Below are positions 1-5,714 of a DNA stretch of 7,358 nt, one piece after another (position 1 is the first letter of the stretch; the number at the start of each line of letters is the position of its first letter). Origin of the DNA: Actinomycetota bacterium (GTDB taxonomy: Bacteria; Actinomycetota; Thermoleophilia; Gaiellales; Gaiellaceae); contig VAXT01000110.1 in NCBI GenBank assembly GCA_005883245.1, positions 1-7,358 of the forward strand. Direction: 5' to 3'. A program made the position numbers and the translations under genes. The notes under the pieces were generated by a model. That model made no database searches. It saw only the letters and a list, made by a program, of their open reading frames with translations, and was not told where the DNA came from.

Positions 1-1
1 C

Positions 2-553
2 GCGGCCGACAGCCCGAACCGTTGGTACGCGCTCTTGATCGGCATCCCGATCCTGGTCTGGGTGACGCGAAGCGTGCTGCGAGTGCTGATCGGCGCGCAC
101 AGGCTGATCTGGTACGACGAACGCAGCGCGGCGCCGAAGCCGAAGCTCGTCCCGGCGCTCATGCTCCTGGGCCTGCTTCTCGGCCTCGGTGCGGTCTCCA
201 CGGTTGCAAGCGCAGCCAGGGCGTGGTCGGCCGGGCCCGGTCTCGTCGTGACGCTGGTCGCACTCGTCTTCTACTCCGGGATCTGGCTGCTCGTCTCGGC
301 TCGACTTCCTCACCGCGGGACGGATTGGACGGCCTTGATCCCGGGCGCGGCAGTCTTCGGCGTCGGAATCGAGTTGCTTCACGTCGTCGTCGCCTACTTC
401 ATCACGCCGTATGCGCTCGCCAAGGAGGGGACCTACGGTGCGCTCGGCATTGCCGCGGCGCTGCTCGTCGGGCTCTTCCTCGTCAGTCGGGTCGTCGTCT
501 TCGCCGCGGTCGTCAACGCGACTCTCGCGGAGCGTCGTGCACGGACCGCCTGA
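2..553 (+). CDS. YihY/BrkB-like integral membrane protein, 3' part (5' end outside window)
   Basis: The frame is open from the first bases of the window to a TGA at 551-553, giving 183 residues; the true start lies upstream, and the in-frame TTG at 35 is not a convincing start. About five hydrophobic segments are visible, around residues 8-32, 53-75, 80-100, 108-128 and 142-168, separated by short basic loops. The C-terminal half has Trp-Thr-Ala-Leu-Ile-Pro-Gly-Ala, then a segment ending Ala-Tyr-Phe-Ile, then Tyr-Gly-Ala-Leu-Gly before a last helix ending Val-Asn-Ala. That order resembles the end of the YihY/virulence factor BrkB family (UPF0761), inner-membrane proteins whose exact role is uncertain. 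The family call rests on this motif pattern only; another multi-spanning membrane family is possible. It converges on the ECF42 gene with a 9-bp gap. Confidence 0.65.
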   Translation, partial: AADSPNRWYALLIGIPILVWVTRSVLRVLIGAHRLIWYDERSAAPKPKLVPALMLLGLLLGLGAVSTVASAARAWSAGPGLVVTLVALVFYSGIWLLVSARLPHRGTDWTALIPGAAVFGVGIELLHVVVAYFITPYALAKEGTYGALGIAAALLVGLFLVSRVVVFAAVVNATLAERRARTA

Positions 554-566
554 GCGCCTCGCTCAG
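550..566. terminator. Short inverted repeat containing both convergent stop codons
   Basis: CTGAGCG (550-556), a 3-nt loop CCT, then CGCTCAG (560-566) form a perfect 7-bp stem. The left arm holds the TGA of the BrkB-like gene and the right arm holds the TGA (TCA on the plus strand) of the sigma-factor gene. A competing 6-bp stem GCCTCG/CGAGGC (556-561 with 569-574) is also possible. There is no T tract on either strand, so a classical intrinsic terminator is not shown. A bidirectional terminator without a U tract, as proposed for GC-rich actinobacteria, is inference. Confidence 0.35.
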
Positions 567-1753
567 CGCGAGGCAGCGAGCTCGTCGAGCCGTTGCTCGA
601 GGAACCGCCGTTCCGCGTCCGAGTGGACGAGCTCGAGCGCTCGTTCGTAGGCGGTGCGGGCGTCCTCGGGGCGGCCGAGACGGCGCAGAAGCTCGGCGCG
701 AGTCGCGTGGAGGTAGTGGTACTCGTCGAGCTCGAGGCGGTCGACGAGGGCGAGCGCGGCCTCGGCGTCGCCCGCCTCGGCGATCGCGGCCGCTCGGTTG
801 AGCTCGACCACCGGGGAGCCGATCGCGCGTGCGAGCTCGCCGTACAGGGCCACGATCTGGGGCCAGTCCGGCGGCTCGTCGACGTGCAGGCTCGCAATCG
901 CGGCCTGGAGCGCGTACGGGCCTCGCCCGCCGAGCGCGAGGGCTCGGTCGAGCGCACGTCGCCCGTCCGCGATCTCGTCCAGATCCCAGAGCGACCGGTC
1001 CTGGTCGCGAAGGAGGACGATCGTTCCGTCCGCGAACCGCGCGTCTCGCCGCGCGTCGTTGAGCAGCATCAGCGCGAGCAGAGCGTGCACTTCGGCCTCG
1101 TCAGGCATCAGCTCGGCGAGCGCGCGCCCGAGCCGGATCGCCTCCGCGGCCAGGTCGCTGCGGCCGCCGTAGCCTTCGTTGAAGATCAGGTAGACGACCG
1201 CGAGGACGGCCGCGAGCCGGTCCGGCAAGAGGTGGGGCGCCGGGACGCGGAACGGAATCCCTGCCGCCCGGATCTTGTTCTTCGCCCGCACCAGCCGCTT
1301 CGCCATCGTCGGCTCCGGGACGAGGAAGGCCCGTGCGATCTCCTCGGTCGTCAACCCGCCGAGCGTGCGGAGCGTCAGCGCAACCTGCGCGTCCAGCGCG
1401 AGCGCGGGGTGGCAGCAGGTGAAGACGAGCTCGAGCCGCTCGTCCGGAAATGAGTCAGTGGACATAGAGGCGGTCCCTCGCTTCGCTTCGGGACTCGCGT
1501 TCAGTGATTCGAGCAGGGCGGTCTTCGCTGCGAGCGAGCGGTCGCGGCGGATGCGGTCGATCGCCCGGTTGCGCGCGGTCGTCACGAGCCAGGCGCGCGG
1601 GTTGTCGGGCGTCCCGTCCCGCGGCCAGCGCTCTGCCGCGAGCGCGAACGCCTCCTGGGCGGCTTCCTCGGCGAGGTCGAAGTCGCCGAGGAAGCCGATC
1701 AGTGCTGCGAGGACTCGTCCCCACTCCTCCCGGAAGGCCTGCTCGAGGATCAG
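563..1753 (-). CDS. ECF42-type RNA polymerase sigma factor with TPR-like C-terminal extension
   Basis: An alternative sigma factor that would direct RNA polymerase to its own promoter set. Read from 1753 it has 396 residues. Sigma region 2 spans about 7-72 (Ala-Glu-Glu-Ala-Ala-Gln-Glu-Ala-Phe, then Asn-Pro-Arg-Ala-Trp-Leu and Arg-Asn-Arg-Ala-Ile-Asp-Arg). Region 4 spans about 105-165, with FTCCHPAL near 111 and a helix-turn-helix around GGLTTEEIARAFLVPE. After it come the NEGYGG motif near 192 and helical TPR-like repeats to the end, as in the DUF6596/ECF42 group. Published work on Streptomyces ECF42 reports that the extension is needed for activity; no anti-sigma gene is seen here. The gene follows the DGPF gene directly. 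AAGGAGGG lies at 1764-1757, but no ATG, GTG or TTG follows; the choices are CTG at 1753 (3 nt away, overlapping the upstream TGA) or ATC at 1750 (6 nt away). The family is secure; the exact start is not. Confidence 0.93.
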   Translation of the reverse strand: MILEQAFREEWGRVLAALIGFLGDFDLAEEAAQEAFALAAERWPRDGTPDNPRAWLVTTARNRAIDRIRRDRSLAAKTALLESLNASPEAKRGTASMSTDSFPDERLELVFTCCHPALALDAQVALTLRTLGGLTTEEIARAFLVPEPTMAKRLVRAKNKIRAAGIPFRVPAPHLLPDRLAAVLAVVYLIFNEGYGGRSDLAAEAIRLGRALAELMPDEAEVHALLALMLLNDARRDARFADGTIVLLRDQDRSLWDLDEIADGRRALDRALALGGRGPYALQAAIASLHVDEPPDWPQIVALYGELARAIGSPVVELNRAAAIAEAGDAEAALALVDRLELDEYHYLHATRAELLRRLGRPEDARTAYERALELVHSDAERRFLEQRLDELAASR

Positions 1754-2109
1754 TAGCCCTCCTTGACCGGGCGGATCTCCACTCCGCCGCCGAGACGTGC
1801 CGCCGGGATGCGCGCCGCGAGCTCGATCGCCGCGTCGAGATTCTCGGCCTCGAAGAAGAGGTAGCCGCCGAGCGCCTCCTTCACCGAAGCGAACGGCCCG
1901 TCGGTGGTCAGCGCCTCGCCGTTCTCGACCCGGACGGTCGTCGCCGTCTCCGGGGACTCCATCCACACGCCGGGCGTCACGCCCTCGGTCTGGTTGACGC
2001 TCTGGTAATCGGCGGCGACGGCCTTCTGCTCGTCCTCGGAGAGGGCCTCCCACTCCTCCGACCCCGGCACCGGCGTGTCGCCCTGATGGATCAACAGCAT
2101 GTATTTCAC
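1750..2109 (-). CDS. DGPF-domain (YCII-related) protein, partner of the ECF42 sigma factor
   Basis: A 119-residue protein that opens KYMLLIHQG after the initiator, carries the family-naming Asp-Gly-Pro-Phe at residues 70-73, and continues into GGYLFFEAENLDAAIELA, the usual core of small YCII-related/DGPF proteins. These are compact alpha-beta proteins of ferredoxin-like fold that are habitually encoded next to ECF42 sigma factors; their biochemical role is not settled. GTG at 2109 is chosen as start because a perfect AAGGAGGG (2123-2116) sits 6 nt upstream. The in-frame ATG at 2133 would place that ribosome site inside the gene and add eight residues that do not look like the family. The last codons overlap the sigma-factor start region, so the pair is very probably one transcript with coupled translation. 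No signal peptide or membrane segment is present, so it should be cytoplasmic. Confidence 0.95.
   Translation of the reverse strand: MKYMLLIHQGDTPVPGSEEWEALSEDEQKAVAADYQSVNQTEGVTPGVWMESPETATTVRVENGEALTTDGPFASVKEALGGYLFFEAENLDAAIELAARIPAARLGGGVEIRPVKEGY
1757..1764 (-). promoter_or_regulatory. Ribosome binding site of the sigma-factor gene, inside the DGPF gene
   Basis: The minus strand reads AAGGAGGG at 1764-1757, the same 8-mer that precedes the DGPF start. It lies within the last DGPF codons and is followed by CTACTGATC. With the 6-nt spacing used by the DGPF gene, initiation would fall on ATC (1750); with 3 nt it falls on CTG (1753). The site shows that translation starts here even though no standard start codon follows. 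Confidence 0.75.
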
Positions 2110-2115
2110 GTCGTT

Positions 2116-2123
2116 CCCTCCTT
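2116..2123 (-). promoter_or_regulatory. Ribosome binding site deciding the DGPF start
   Basis: AAGGAGGG on the minus strand, 6 nt before the GTG at 2109. It is an almost ideal anti-16S complement and settles GTG over the upstream in-frame ATG at 2133. Confidence 0.85.
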
Positions 2124-2145
2124 CGTGGTGCATGGTCGCTTCTAA

Positions 2146-2172
2146 GACGAACGAGCTTTCAAGAAATGGACA
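2146..2172 (-). promoter_or_regulatory. Candidate ECF-type promoter of the DGPF-ECF42 operon
   Basis: On the minus strand TGTCCA (2172-2167) and CGTC (2149-2146) are separated by 17 nt. A TGTC-type -35 with a CG(T/A)C-type -10 is common among ECF sigma promoters, and as I recall a TGTCGA -35 was reported for Streptomyces ECF42. The spacing would put the transcript start about 30 nt before the GTG at 2109, leaving room for the ribosome site. This fits autoregulation, but the match is short and is the only one found here. Confidence 0.35.
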
Positions 2173-2179
2173 CCTCGCC

Positions 2180-2197
2180 CTAACAAGTCGCTGTTAG
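2180..2197. promoter_or_regulatory. Inverted repeat CTAACA-N6-TGTTAG in the lysozyme promoter
   Basis: A perfect 6+6 inverted repeat with a 6-nt spacer (AGTCGC) lies between the divergent DGPF and lysozyme genes. Its right arm overlaps the first three bases of the -10-like TAGCGT (2195-2200). A dimeric regulator bound here would block that promoter. No candidate regulator gene is adjacent, so operator function is inference. Confidence 0.4.
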
Positions 2198-2200
2198 CGT
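2195..2200 (+). promoter_or_regulatory. -10-like hexamer TAGCGT for a leaderless lysozyme mRNA
   Basis: TAGCGT fits the TAnnnT form of actinobacterial -10 boxes and lies exactly 6 nt (GGCGCG) before the GTG at 2207. There is no Shine-Dalgarno. Transcription would then start at or next to the start codon. The peptidase gene shows the same arrangement at 4277-4291. No clear -35 is seen. Confidence 0.5.
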
Positions 2201-2206
2201 GGCGCG

Positions 2207-3283
2207 GTGGGTCTGAATCGTGTCGTTTTGGCGGTGTTCGCGACCGGCCTGACGACGGTCGGCGCGGCGCTGGGTGCCGGAAGCCCCGTGACTCACCCGG
2301 GGCTCGACTACGCCGGGTCCGGGCTGGCGGGCCGTTACATCACGCCGGTGCGCGCCGCTCGGCCCGCGGGCCTCCCGGGGCTCGACGTGAGCAGCTGGCA
2401 GGGCAACGTCGACTGGGCCGCGGTCGCGGCCGGCGGCGCCCGCTTCGCGTACGTCAAGGCGACCGAGGGCACGACCTACGTCAACCCGTACTTCGCACAG
2501 CAGTACGTCGGCGCCCACGACGTCGGGCTCGTGCGCGGCGCGTACCACTTCGGCCTGCCCGACCGGTCGACGGGTGCGGCCCAGGCGCAGTGGTTCGCGA
2601 CGCACGGCGGAGCCTGGTCGGCCGACAACCAGACGCTGCCGGGCGCCCTGGACATCGAGTACAACCCCTACGGCGCGACGTGCTACGGCCTGAGCCAGGC
2701 CGCGATGGTGTCGTGGCTCACGAGCTTCGTGAACCAGTACCACTCGTTGACGACGCGCTGGCCCGTCATCTACACGACGACGAACTGGTGGCTGGTCTGC
2801 ACGGGGAACTACGGCGGCTTCGGTGCGACGGTCCCGCTGTGGATCGCCTGTTGGTGCCAGGCCGCCGGCCAGCTTCCGGCCGGCTGGAGCACGTACGCGT
2901 TCTGGCAGTGGACGAACCAGCCCGTCGACTTCCCGGGCGACCAGGACGTCTTCAACGGATCTCAGGACGACCTGACCGCGCTCGCGAACGGCGGCCCGCC
3001 TCCTCCGCCGCAGCCACCGCCGCCTCCTCCTGTTCCACCGCCACCGCCTCCGCTACCGCCGCCGCCGCCGCCACCACCGCCGGTGCAATGTCGTGTTCCG
3101 CGCGTGATCGGCATGCGCCTCTCGAGGGCACGTGTGCTGATCCGCCGCGGGCACTGTTCACTCGGCCGCGTGCGCCGCGTCCGCTCCAAACACGTGGGAA
3201 AGGTGCTGGGCCAGAGGCCGCACGCGGGGACGCGCAGGCCGCGCGGCTCGAGCGTCAGCCTCGTCGTGGGGCGGCGGCGCTAG
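2207..3283 (+). CDS. Secreted GH25 lysozyme (muramidase) with polyproline linker and PASTA-like C-terminus
   Basis: Predicted to hydrolyse the N-acetylmuramic acid to N-acetylglucosamine beta-1,4 bond of peptidoglycan outside the cell. The 358-residue product starts with a short hydrophobic export segment (about 4-24). The GH25 domain covers about 57-262, with LDVSSWQG near 59 (Asp60), VKATEG ending at Glu87-Gly88, GAYHF at 111-115, ALDIE at 147-151 giving the catalytic Asp149-x-Glu151 pair, and a late FWQWT strand near 232. Residues 264-292 are almost all proline and should span the wall or act as a stiff spacer. Residues 293-356 resemble a single PASTA-like module (CRVPRVIGM, GHC near 315-317, GKVLGQRPHAGTRRPRGSSV), possibly with a Cys295-Cys317 bridge, and may bind peptidoglycan; this style is common in Thermoleophilia. 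GTG at 2207 is chosen from the TAGCGT box 6 nt upstream and because it opens the export segment. The 3' end overlaps the permease gene by 29 bp. Confidence 0.94.
   Translation: MGLNRVVLAVFATGLTTVGAALGAGSPVTHPGLDYAGSGLAGRYITPVRAARPAGLPGLDVSSWQGNVDWAAVAAGGARFAYVKATEGTTYVNPYFAQQYVGAHDVGLVRGAYHFGLPDRSTGAAQAQWFATHGGAWSADNQTLPGALDIEYNPYGATCYGLSQAAMVSWLTSFVNQYHSLTTRWPVIYTTTNWWLVCTGNYGGFGATVPLWIACWCQAAGQLPAGWSTYAFWQWTNQPVDFPGDQDVFNGSQDDLTALANGGPPPPPQPPPPPPVPPPPPPLPPPPPPPPPVQCRVPRVIGMRLSRARVLIRRGHCSLGRVRRVRSKHVGKVLGQRPHAGTRRPRGSSVSLVVGRRR
2996..3082 (+). repeat. Low-complexity CCN tract encoding the polyproline linker
   Basis: A run of proline codons (CCT, CCG, CCA) encodes residues 264-292 of the lysozyme, broken only by a Gln, a Val and a Leu. 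Mixed codon use suggests selection for the protein linker rather than a pure nucleotide repeat, though the CCG-rich stretch near 3058-3072 could slip in replication. Read antisense it gives a false polyglycine frame. Confidence 0.9.
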
Positions 3284-4181
3284 TGGGCCGGCGCTGCGCG
3301 ACGATGACGCCCGCGAGGCAGATCGCCCCGCCGACGAGCGCGAGACCGGGAGGCGCCTCGCCGAGCAGGAGCCAGCCGAGGAAGATCGCGATCGGCGGCA
3401 CGAGGTACGTCATCGAGCCCATGCGCCCCGCGGTCGTCCGCGCGAGCGCGTAGCCCCAGGTCAGGAAGCCGACGGCCATCGGCGCGATCGCGAGGTAGAC
3501 CATCCAGCCGATCGTCGACGCCGGAGCGTCCGGGAGCTGCTGCCCGAGCGTGAAGGCGAACGGGAGGCAGACCACGGCGCCGAACGTGCAGGCGAGCCAG
3601 GTCACCATCAGAGGCGACGCGCGGGCGAGCACCGGCTTCTGCATCACCACACCGAACGCGTAGAAGGCCGCCGCCGCAAGGCACAGGAGCGCCCCCCAGC
3701 TCGCCGAGACCCCCTGATCCGAGGTCGCCGTCCCGATCACGACGACGCCCGCGAGCGCGATCCCACACCCGGTGAAGAGCCGCCGTGGAAAGCCCTCTTG
3801 AAGCACGAATCCCGCGAGCACGGCGAGGATGATCGGCCCGACGTTGACGAGCATCGAGGCCGTGCCGGCGTCCACGCGCCGCTCGGCCGCGTTCAGCGCG
3901 ATGTTGTAGAGCCCGAACCAGAAGAGGCCGACGAGGGCGATCGCGCCGACGTCGCGCCGCGACGGAAGCGGCTCTCGCTTCCACAGCACGATCGAGCCCA
4001 ACGCGATGCTGGCGATCGTGAGCCTGCCCAGCGCGAGCGCACCCGGCGAGAGATGCTGCGACGCGGAGCGGATTCCGACGAACGCGGAGGCCCAGAGCGT
4101 GACGGTGACGAGCCCGGCACCCAGCGCGAGCAGCCGTTCCCGATCGGCGGGCGCAGGCGCTGTCGTCTCGAATGTGGCCAT
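3255..4181 (-). CDS. EamA-family (DMT superfamily) permease
   Basis: A 308-residue inner-membrane protein with about ten hydrophobic helices in two related halves (about 17-150 and 160-296), the standard EamA layout. Landmarks are TLWASAFVGIR in helix 1, LFWFGLYNIALNAAE near 86-100, GTASMLVNVGPIILAVLAG near 106-124, and in the second half AFYAFGVVMQKP, TYLVPPIAIFLGWLLLGE ending at Glu275, and a final GGAICLAGVIVAQ. The family exports amino acids, nucleosides or other small metabolites; the substrate cannot be told from sequence. ATG at 4181 is preferred because it begins a typical short hydrophilic N-terminus; a TTG at 4232 would add 17 residues that are not membrane-like and would run through the inverted repeat at 4190-4209. 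No Shine-Dalgarno is seen. It converges on the lysozyme gene with 29 bp of shared 3' sequence and diverges from the peptidase gene. Confidence 0.94.
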   Translation of the reverse strand: MATFETTAPAPADRERLLALGAGLVTVTLWASAFVGIRSASQHLSPGALALGRLTIASIALGSIVLWKREPLPSRRDVGAIALVGLFWFGLYNIALNAAERRVDAGTASMLVNVGPIILAVLAGFVLQEGFPRRLFTGCGIALAGVVVIGTATSDQGVSASWGALLCLAAAAFYAFGVVMQKPVLARASPLMVTWLACTFGAVVCLPFAFTLGQQLPDAPASTIGWMVYLAIAPMAVGFLTWGYALARTTAGRMGSMTYLVPPIAIFLGWLLLGEAPPGLALVGGAICLAGVIVAQRRPTSAAAPRRG

Positions 4182-4189
4182 CGTGGAAG

Positions 4190-4209
4190 AGAACGCGTCG
4201 AGGCGTTCT
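4190..4209. promoter_or_regulatory. Inverted repeat AGAACGC-N6-GCGTTCT upstream of the permease
   Basis: AGAACGC (4190-4196), GTCGAG, then GCGTTCT (4203-4209) is a perfect 7+7 repeat centred about 18 bp before the permease ATG. Flanking AAG (4187-4189) and TTT (4210-4212) could extend a plus-strand RNA stem to 10 bp with one G-U pair. The position favours an operator over the permease promoter. A hairpin with a short T run on the plus strand makes a terminator possible, but no plus-strand gene ends here. Confidence 0.45.
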
Positions 4210-4276
4210 TTTGTGAGAATCGCCTGGGGCAAGGCGTATGCCGACTTCGCTTCTATGCGTTTTCGAAGGAGTGCGT

Positions 4277-4282
4277 TACGAT
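4277..4282 (+). promoter_or_regulatory. -10-like hexamer TACGAT for a leaderless peptidase mRNA
   Basis: TACGAT fits TAnnnT and lies exactly 6 nt (CGCGCG) before the GTG at 4289. The stretch GTTACGATCGCGCGGTG (4275-4291) matches the lysozyme start region GTTAGCGTGGCGCGGTG (2193-2209) at 13 of 17 positions. GAAGGAG at 4264-4270 is 18 nt from the GTG, too far to serve as its ribosome site. Confidence 0.5.
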
Positions 4283-4288
4283 CGCGCG

Positions 4289-5605
4289 GTGCTCCGCCGA
4301 GTGACCCTGATTCTCGGAGTCGCAGCAGGCCTCCTGCTCGCCTCCGCGCCCCCTGCGTCAGCCGTGCAGCCGTATCTGCTCAACTTCCAGACCGTCGACT
4401 TCACCGCGGGGACGTTGAACGGCCTCGCCCTCAGCGGCGGCGAGCTGAAGCTCGCGAGCAACGGCGGCTCCTTCACGTATGCCGACCCGTTCTCGTCGCT
4501 CGCCGTCCTCGGACATCAGGTCGACGGTTCCGGCGACTACGTGTCGGGCACGTGGACGTCGCCGGTCTATTCGATGAACTTCCCGTTCAACGAGCTCGTC
4601 TCGTCCTGGAACTCGAAGACTCCGCCGGGAACGTGGATCCAGTCCGAGGTGAAGCCCCAAATCGACAACGGGCACTGGGCGAAGTGGTACATCCTCGGCC
4701 GCTGGACGTACAACGACTTCGTGGACGGAAGCAGCGACCCCGGTTTCCACCGGACGTCGGTCGGGGGCCAGGGTGACGCCGACGGGTTCGTCGCCATCGA
4801 CACCTTCTTCGCCAAGGATCACCCAGCGGTCGCGTACCAGCTGCGGCTGACGATCTTCCGCCGAGTGGGCCTCACGGACGCCCAGGCTCCGGTTCGGGTC
4901 AGCCGGTACAGCGCGGTCGCCTCGAACCTGAGGAACCAGCAGAGCACCTTCCCGAGCCAGACGGACATGAACCACGAGACGATCGACCTCGACGTGACGC
5001 GGTTCTCGCAGGAGACGCATCACGGCGAGTACCCGGAGTTCGACAACGGCGGCGAGGCCTGGTGCAGCCCGACGTCCACCGCGATGGTCGTGAACTACTG
5101 GACGCGCGTCACTCACACACAGTACGCGCCGACCACGGCCGAGACCTCCTGGGTGAATCCGGACTTCGCGGATCCGGAGGTCGACCACACGGCCCGCTAC
5201 GTCTACGACTACCACTATCAGGGGGCCGGCAACTGGCCGTTCAACACGGCGTACGCCGCCGAGCGCGGGCTGGTCTCCGACGTGACCCAGCTGCACAACC
5301 TGCGTGAGGCGGAGCCGTTCATCAGGGCGCGCATCCCGCTCGTCGCATCGGTCGCCTGGCAGCCGAACAAGCTCGAAGGCGCCGACATCAAGAGCACGAA
5401 CGGCCATCTGATGGTGATCGGCGGCTTCACGGGCGACGGCGACGTGATCGCGTACGACCCCGCCTCGCCGAGCAACCAGGCCGTACGGCACGTGTACGAC
5501 CGAGAGCAGTTCGAGAAGGCGTGGATCCCGGCGTCGGGTGGGATCGTCTACGTCGACCGCCCGGCGGGGTGGTACACGCCTCCGCTGACGGCGAACAACA
5601 ACTAG
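4289..5605 (+). CDS. Secreted C39-like cysteine peptidase with N-terminal beta-rich domain
   Basis: A 438-residue exported protein. The first 25 residues form a signal peptide: basic Arg-Arg, a hydrophobic run around LILGVAAGLLLA, and an Ala-Ser-Ala cleavage site. About 26-215 is beta-rich with no motif I can name. The peptidase part follows (about 225-438) and fits the Peptidase_C39_2 pattern: Ser-Gln at 240-241 (oxyanion Gln), GGEAWCSPTSTAMV with Cys259 as nucleophile, NGHLMVIGGF with His373, and IAYDPASP with Asp390. Such proteins are papain-like; whether this one cuts proteins, isopeptides or wall peptides is unknown. It has no GG-leader transporter domain, so it is not a bacteriocin-processing ABC exporter. 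GTG at 4289 is chosen over the upstream ATG at 4238 because it begins a clean signal peptide and sits 6 nt after TACGAT. No regulator or substrate gene is adjacent; its neighbours are the divergent permease and, 109 bp downstream, the broken dehydrogenase. Confidence 0.85.
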   Translation: MLRRVTLILGVAAGLLLASAPPASAVQPYLLNFQTVDFTAGTLNGLALSGGELKLASNGGSFTYADPFSSLAVLGHQVDGSGDYVSGTWTSPVYSMNFPFNELVSSWNSKTPPGTWIQSEVKPQIDNGHWAKWYILGRWTYNDFVDGSSDPGFHRTSVGGQGDADGFVAIDTFFAKDHPAVAYQLRLTIFRRVGLTDAQAPVRVSRYSAVASNLRNQQSTFPSQTDMNHETIDLDVTRFSQETHHGEYPEFDNGGEAWCSPTSTAMVVNYWTRVTHTQYAPTTAETSWVNPDFADPEVDHTARYVYDYHYQGAGNWPFNTAYAAERGLVSDVTQLHNLREAEPFIRARIPLVASVAWQPNKLEGADIKSTNGHLMVIGGFTGDGDVIAYDPASPSNQAVRHVYDREQFEKAWIPASGGIVYVDRPAGWYTPPLTANNN

Positions 5606-5714
5606 CCCGTTCTCAGGACGTAGGCAAGAACCAGTAGAGCAGGGCGAACGCGCCCGCGCCATCCCTCAGGCATCCTCGAGCCCGGTCTGGCCGAGCCTGT
5701 GCGAGCATTGGCGC
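5606..5714 (+). other. Intergenic gap between peptidase and dehydrogenase
   Basis: A 109-bp non-coding gap. It holds a small hairpin GGGCG-AACG-CGCCC at 5642-5655 without a T tract, and a weak GTTCT/AGAAC pairing (5609-5613 with 5627-5631). Either might help end the peptidase transcript, but neither is convincing. Just before the dehydrogenase GTG, GAGCAT (5703-5708) stands 6 nt upstream; it is a poor version of the TAnnnT box seen at the other two GTG starts. Confidence 0.4.

Noticed and set aside
593..1453. Long plus-strand frame opposite the sigma factor
   Set aside because: Antisense shadow of the ECF42 gene; Arg/Glu-rich with no domain pattern.
1754..2053. Upstream extension of the sigma-factor frame to 2053
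   Set aside because: It runs in a second frame through the well-supported DGPF gene, is Arg/Gly-rich without family homology, and ignores the ribosome site at 1757-1764.
2962..3189. Minus-strand frame with a polyglycine run, like a glycine-rich protein
   Set aside because: It is the complement of the proline codons in the lysozyme linker.
4182..4232. TTG start at 4232 for the permease
   Set aside because: It adds a non-family N-terminus, has no ribosome site and would place the inverted repeat inside the gene.
4358..5662. 434-residue minus-strand frame opposite the peptidase
   Set aside because: Antisense shadow caused by high third-position GC; Arg/Val-rich, while the plus strand has a signal peptide and catalytic motifs.
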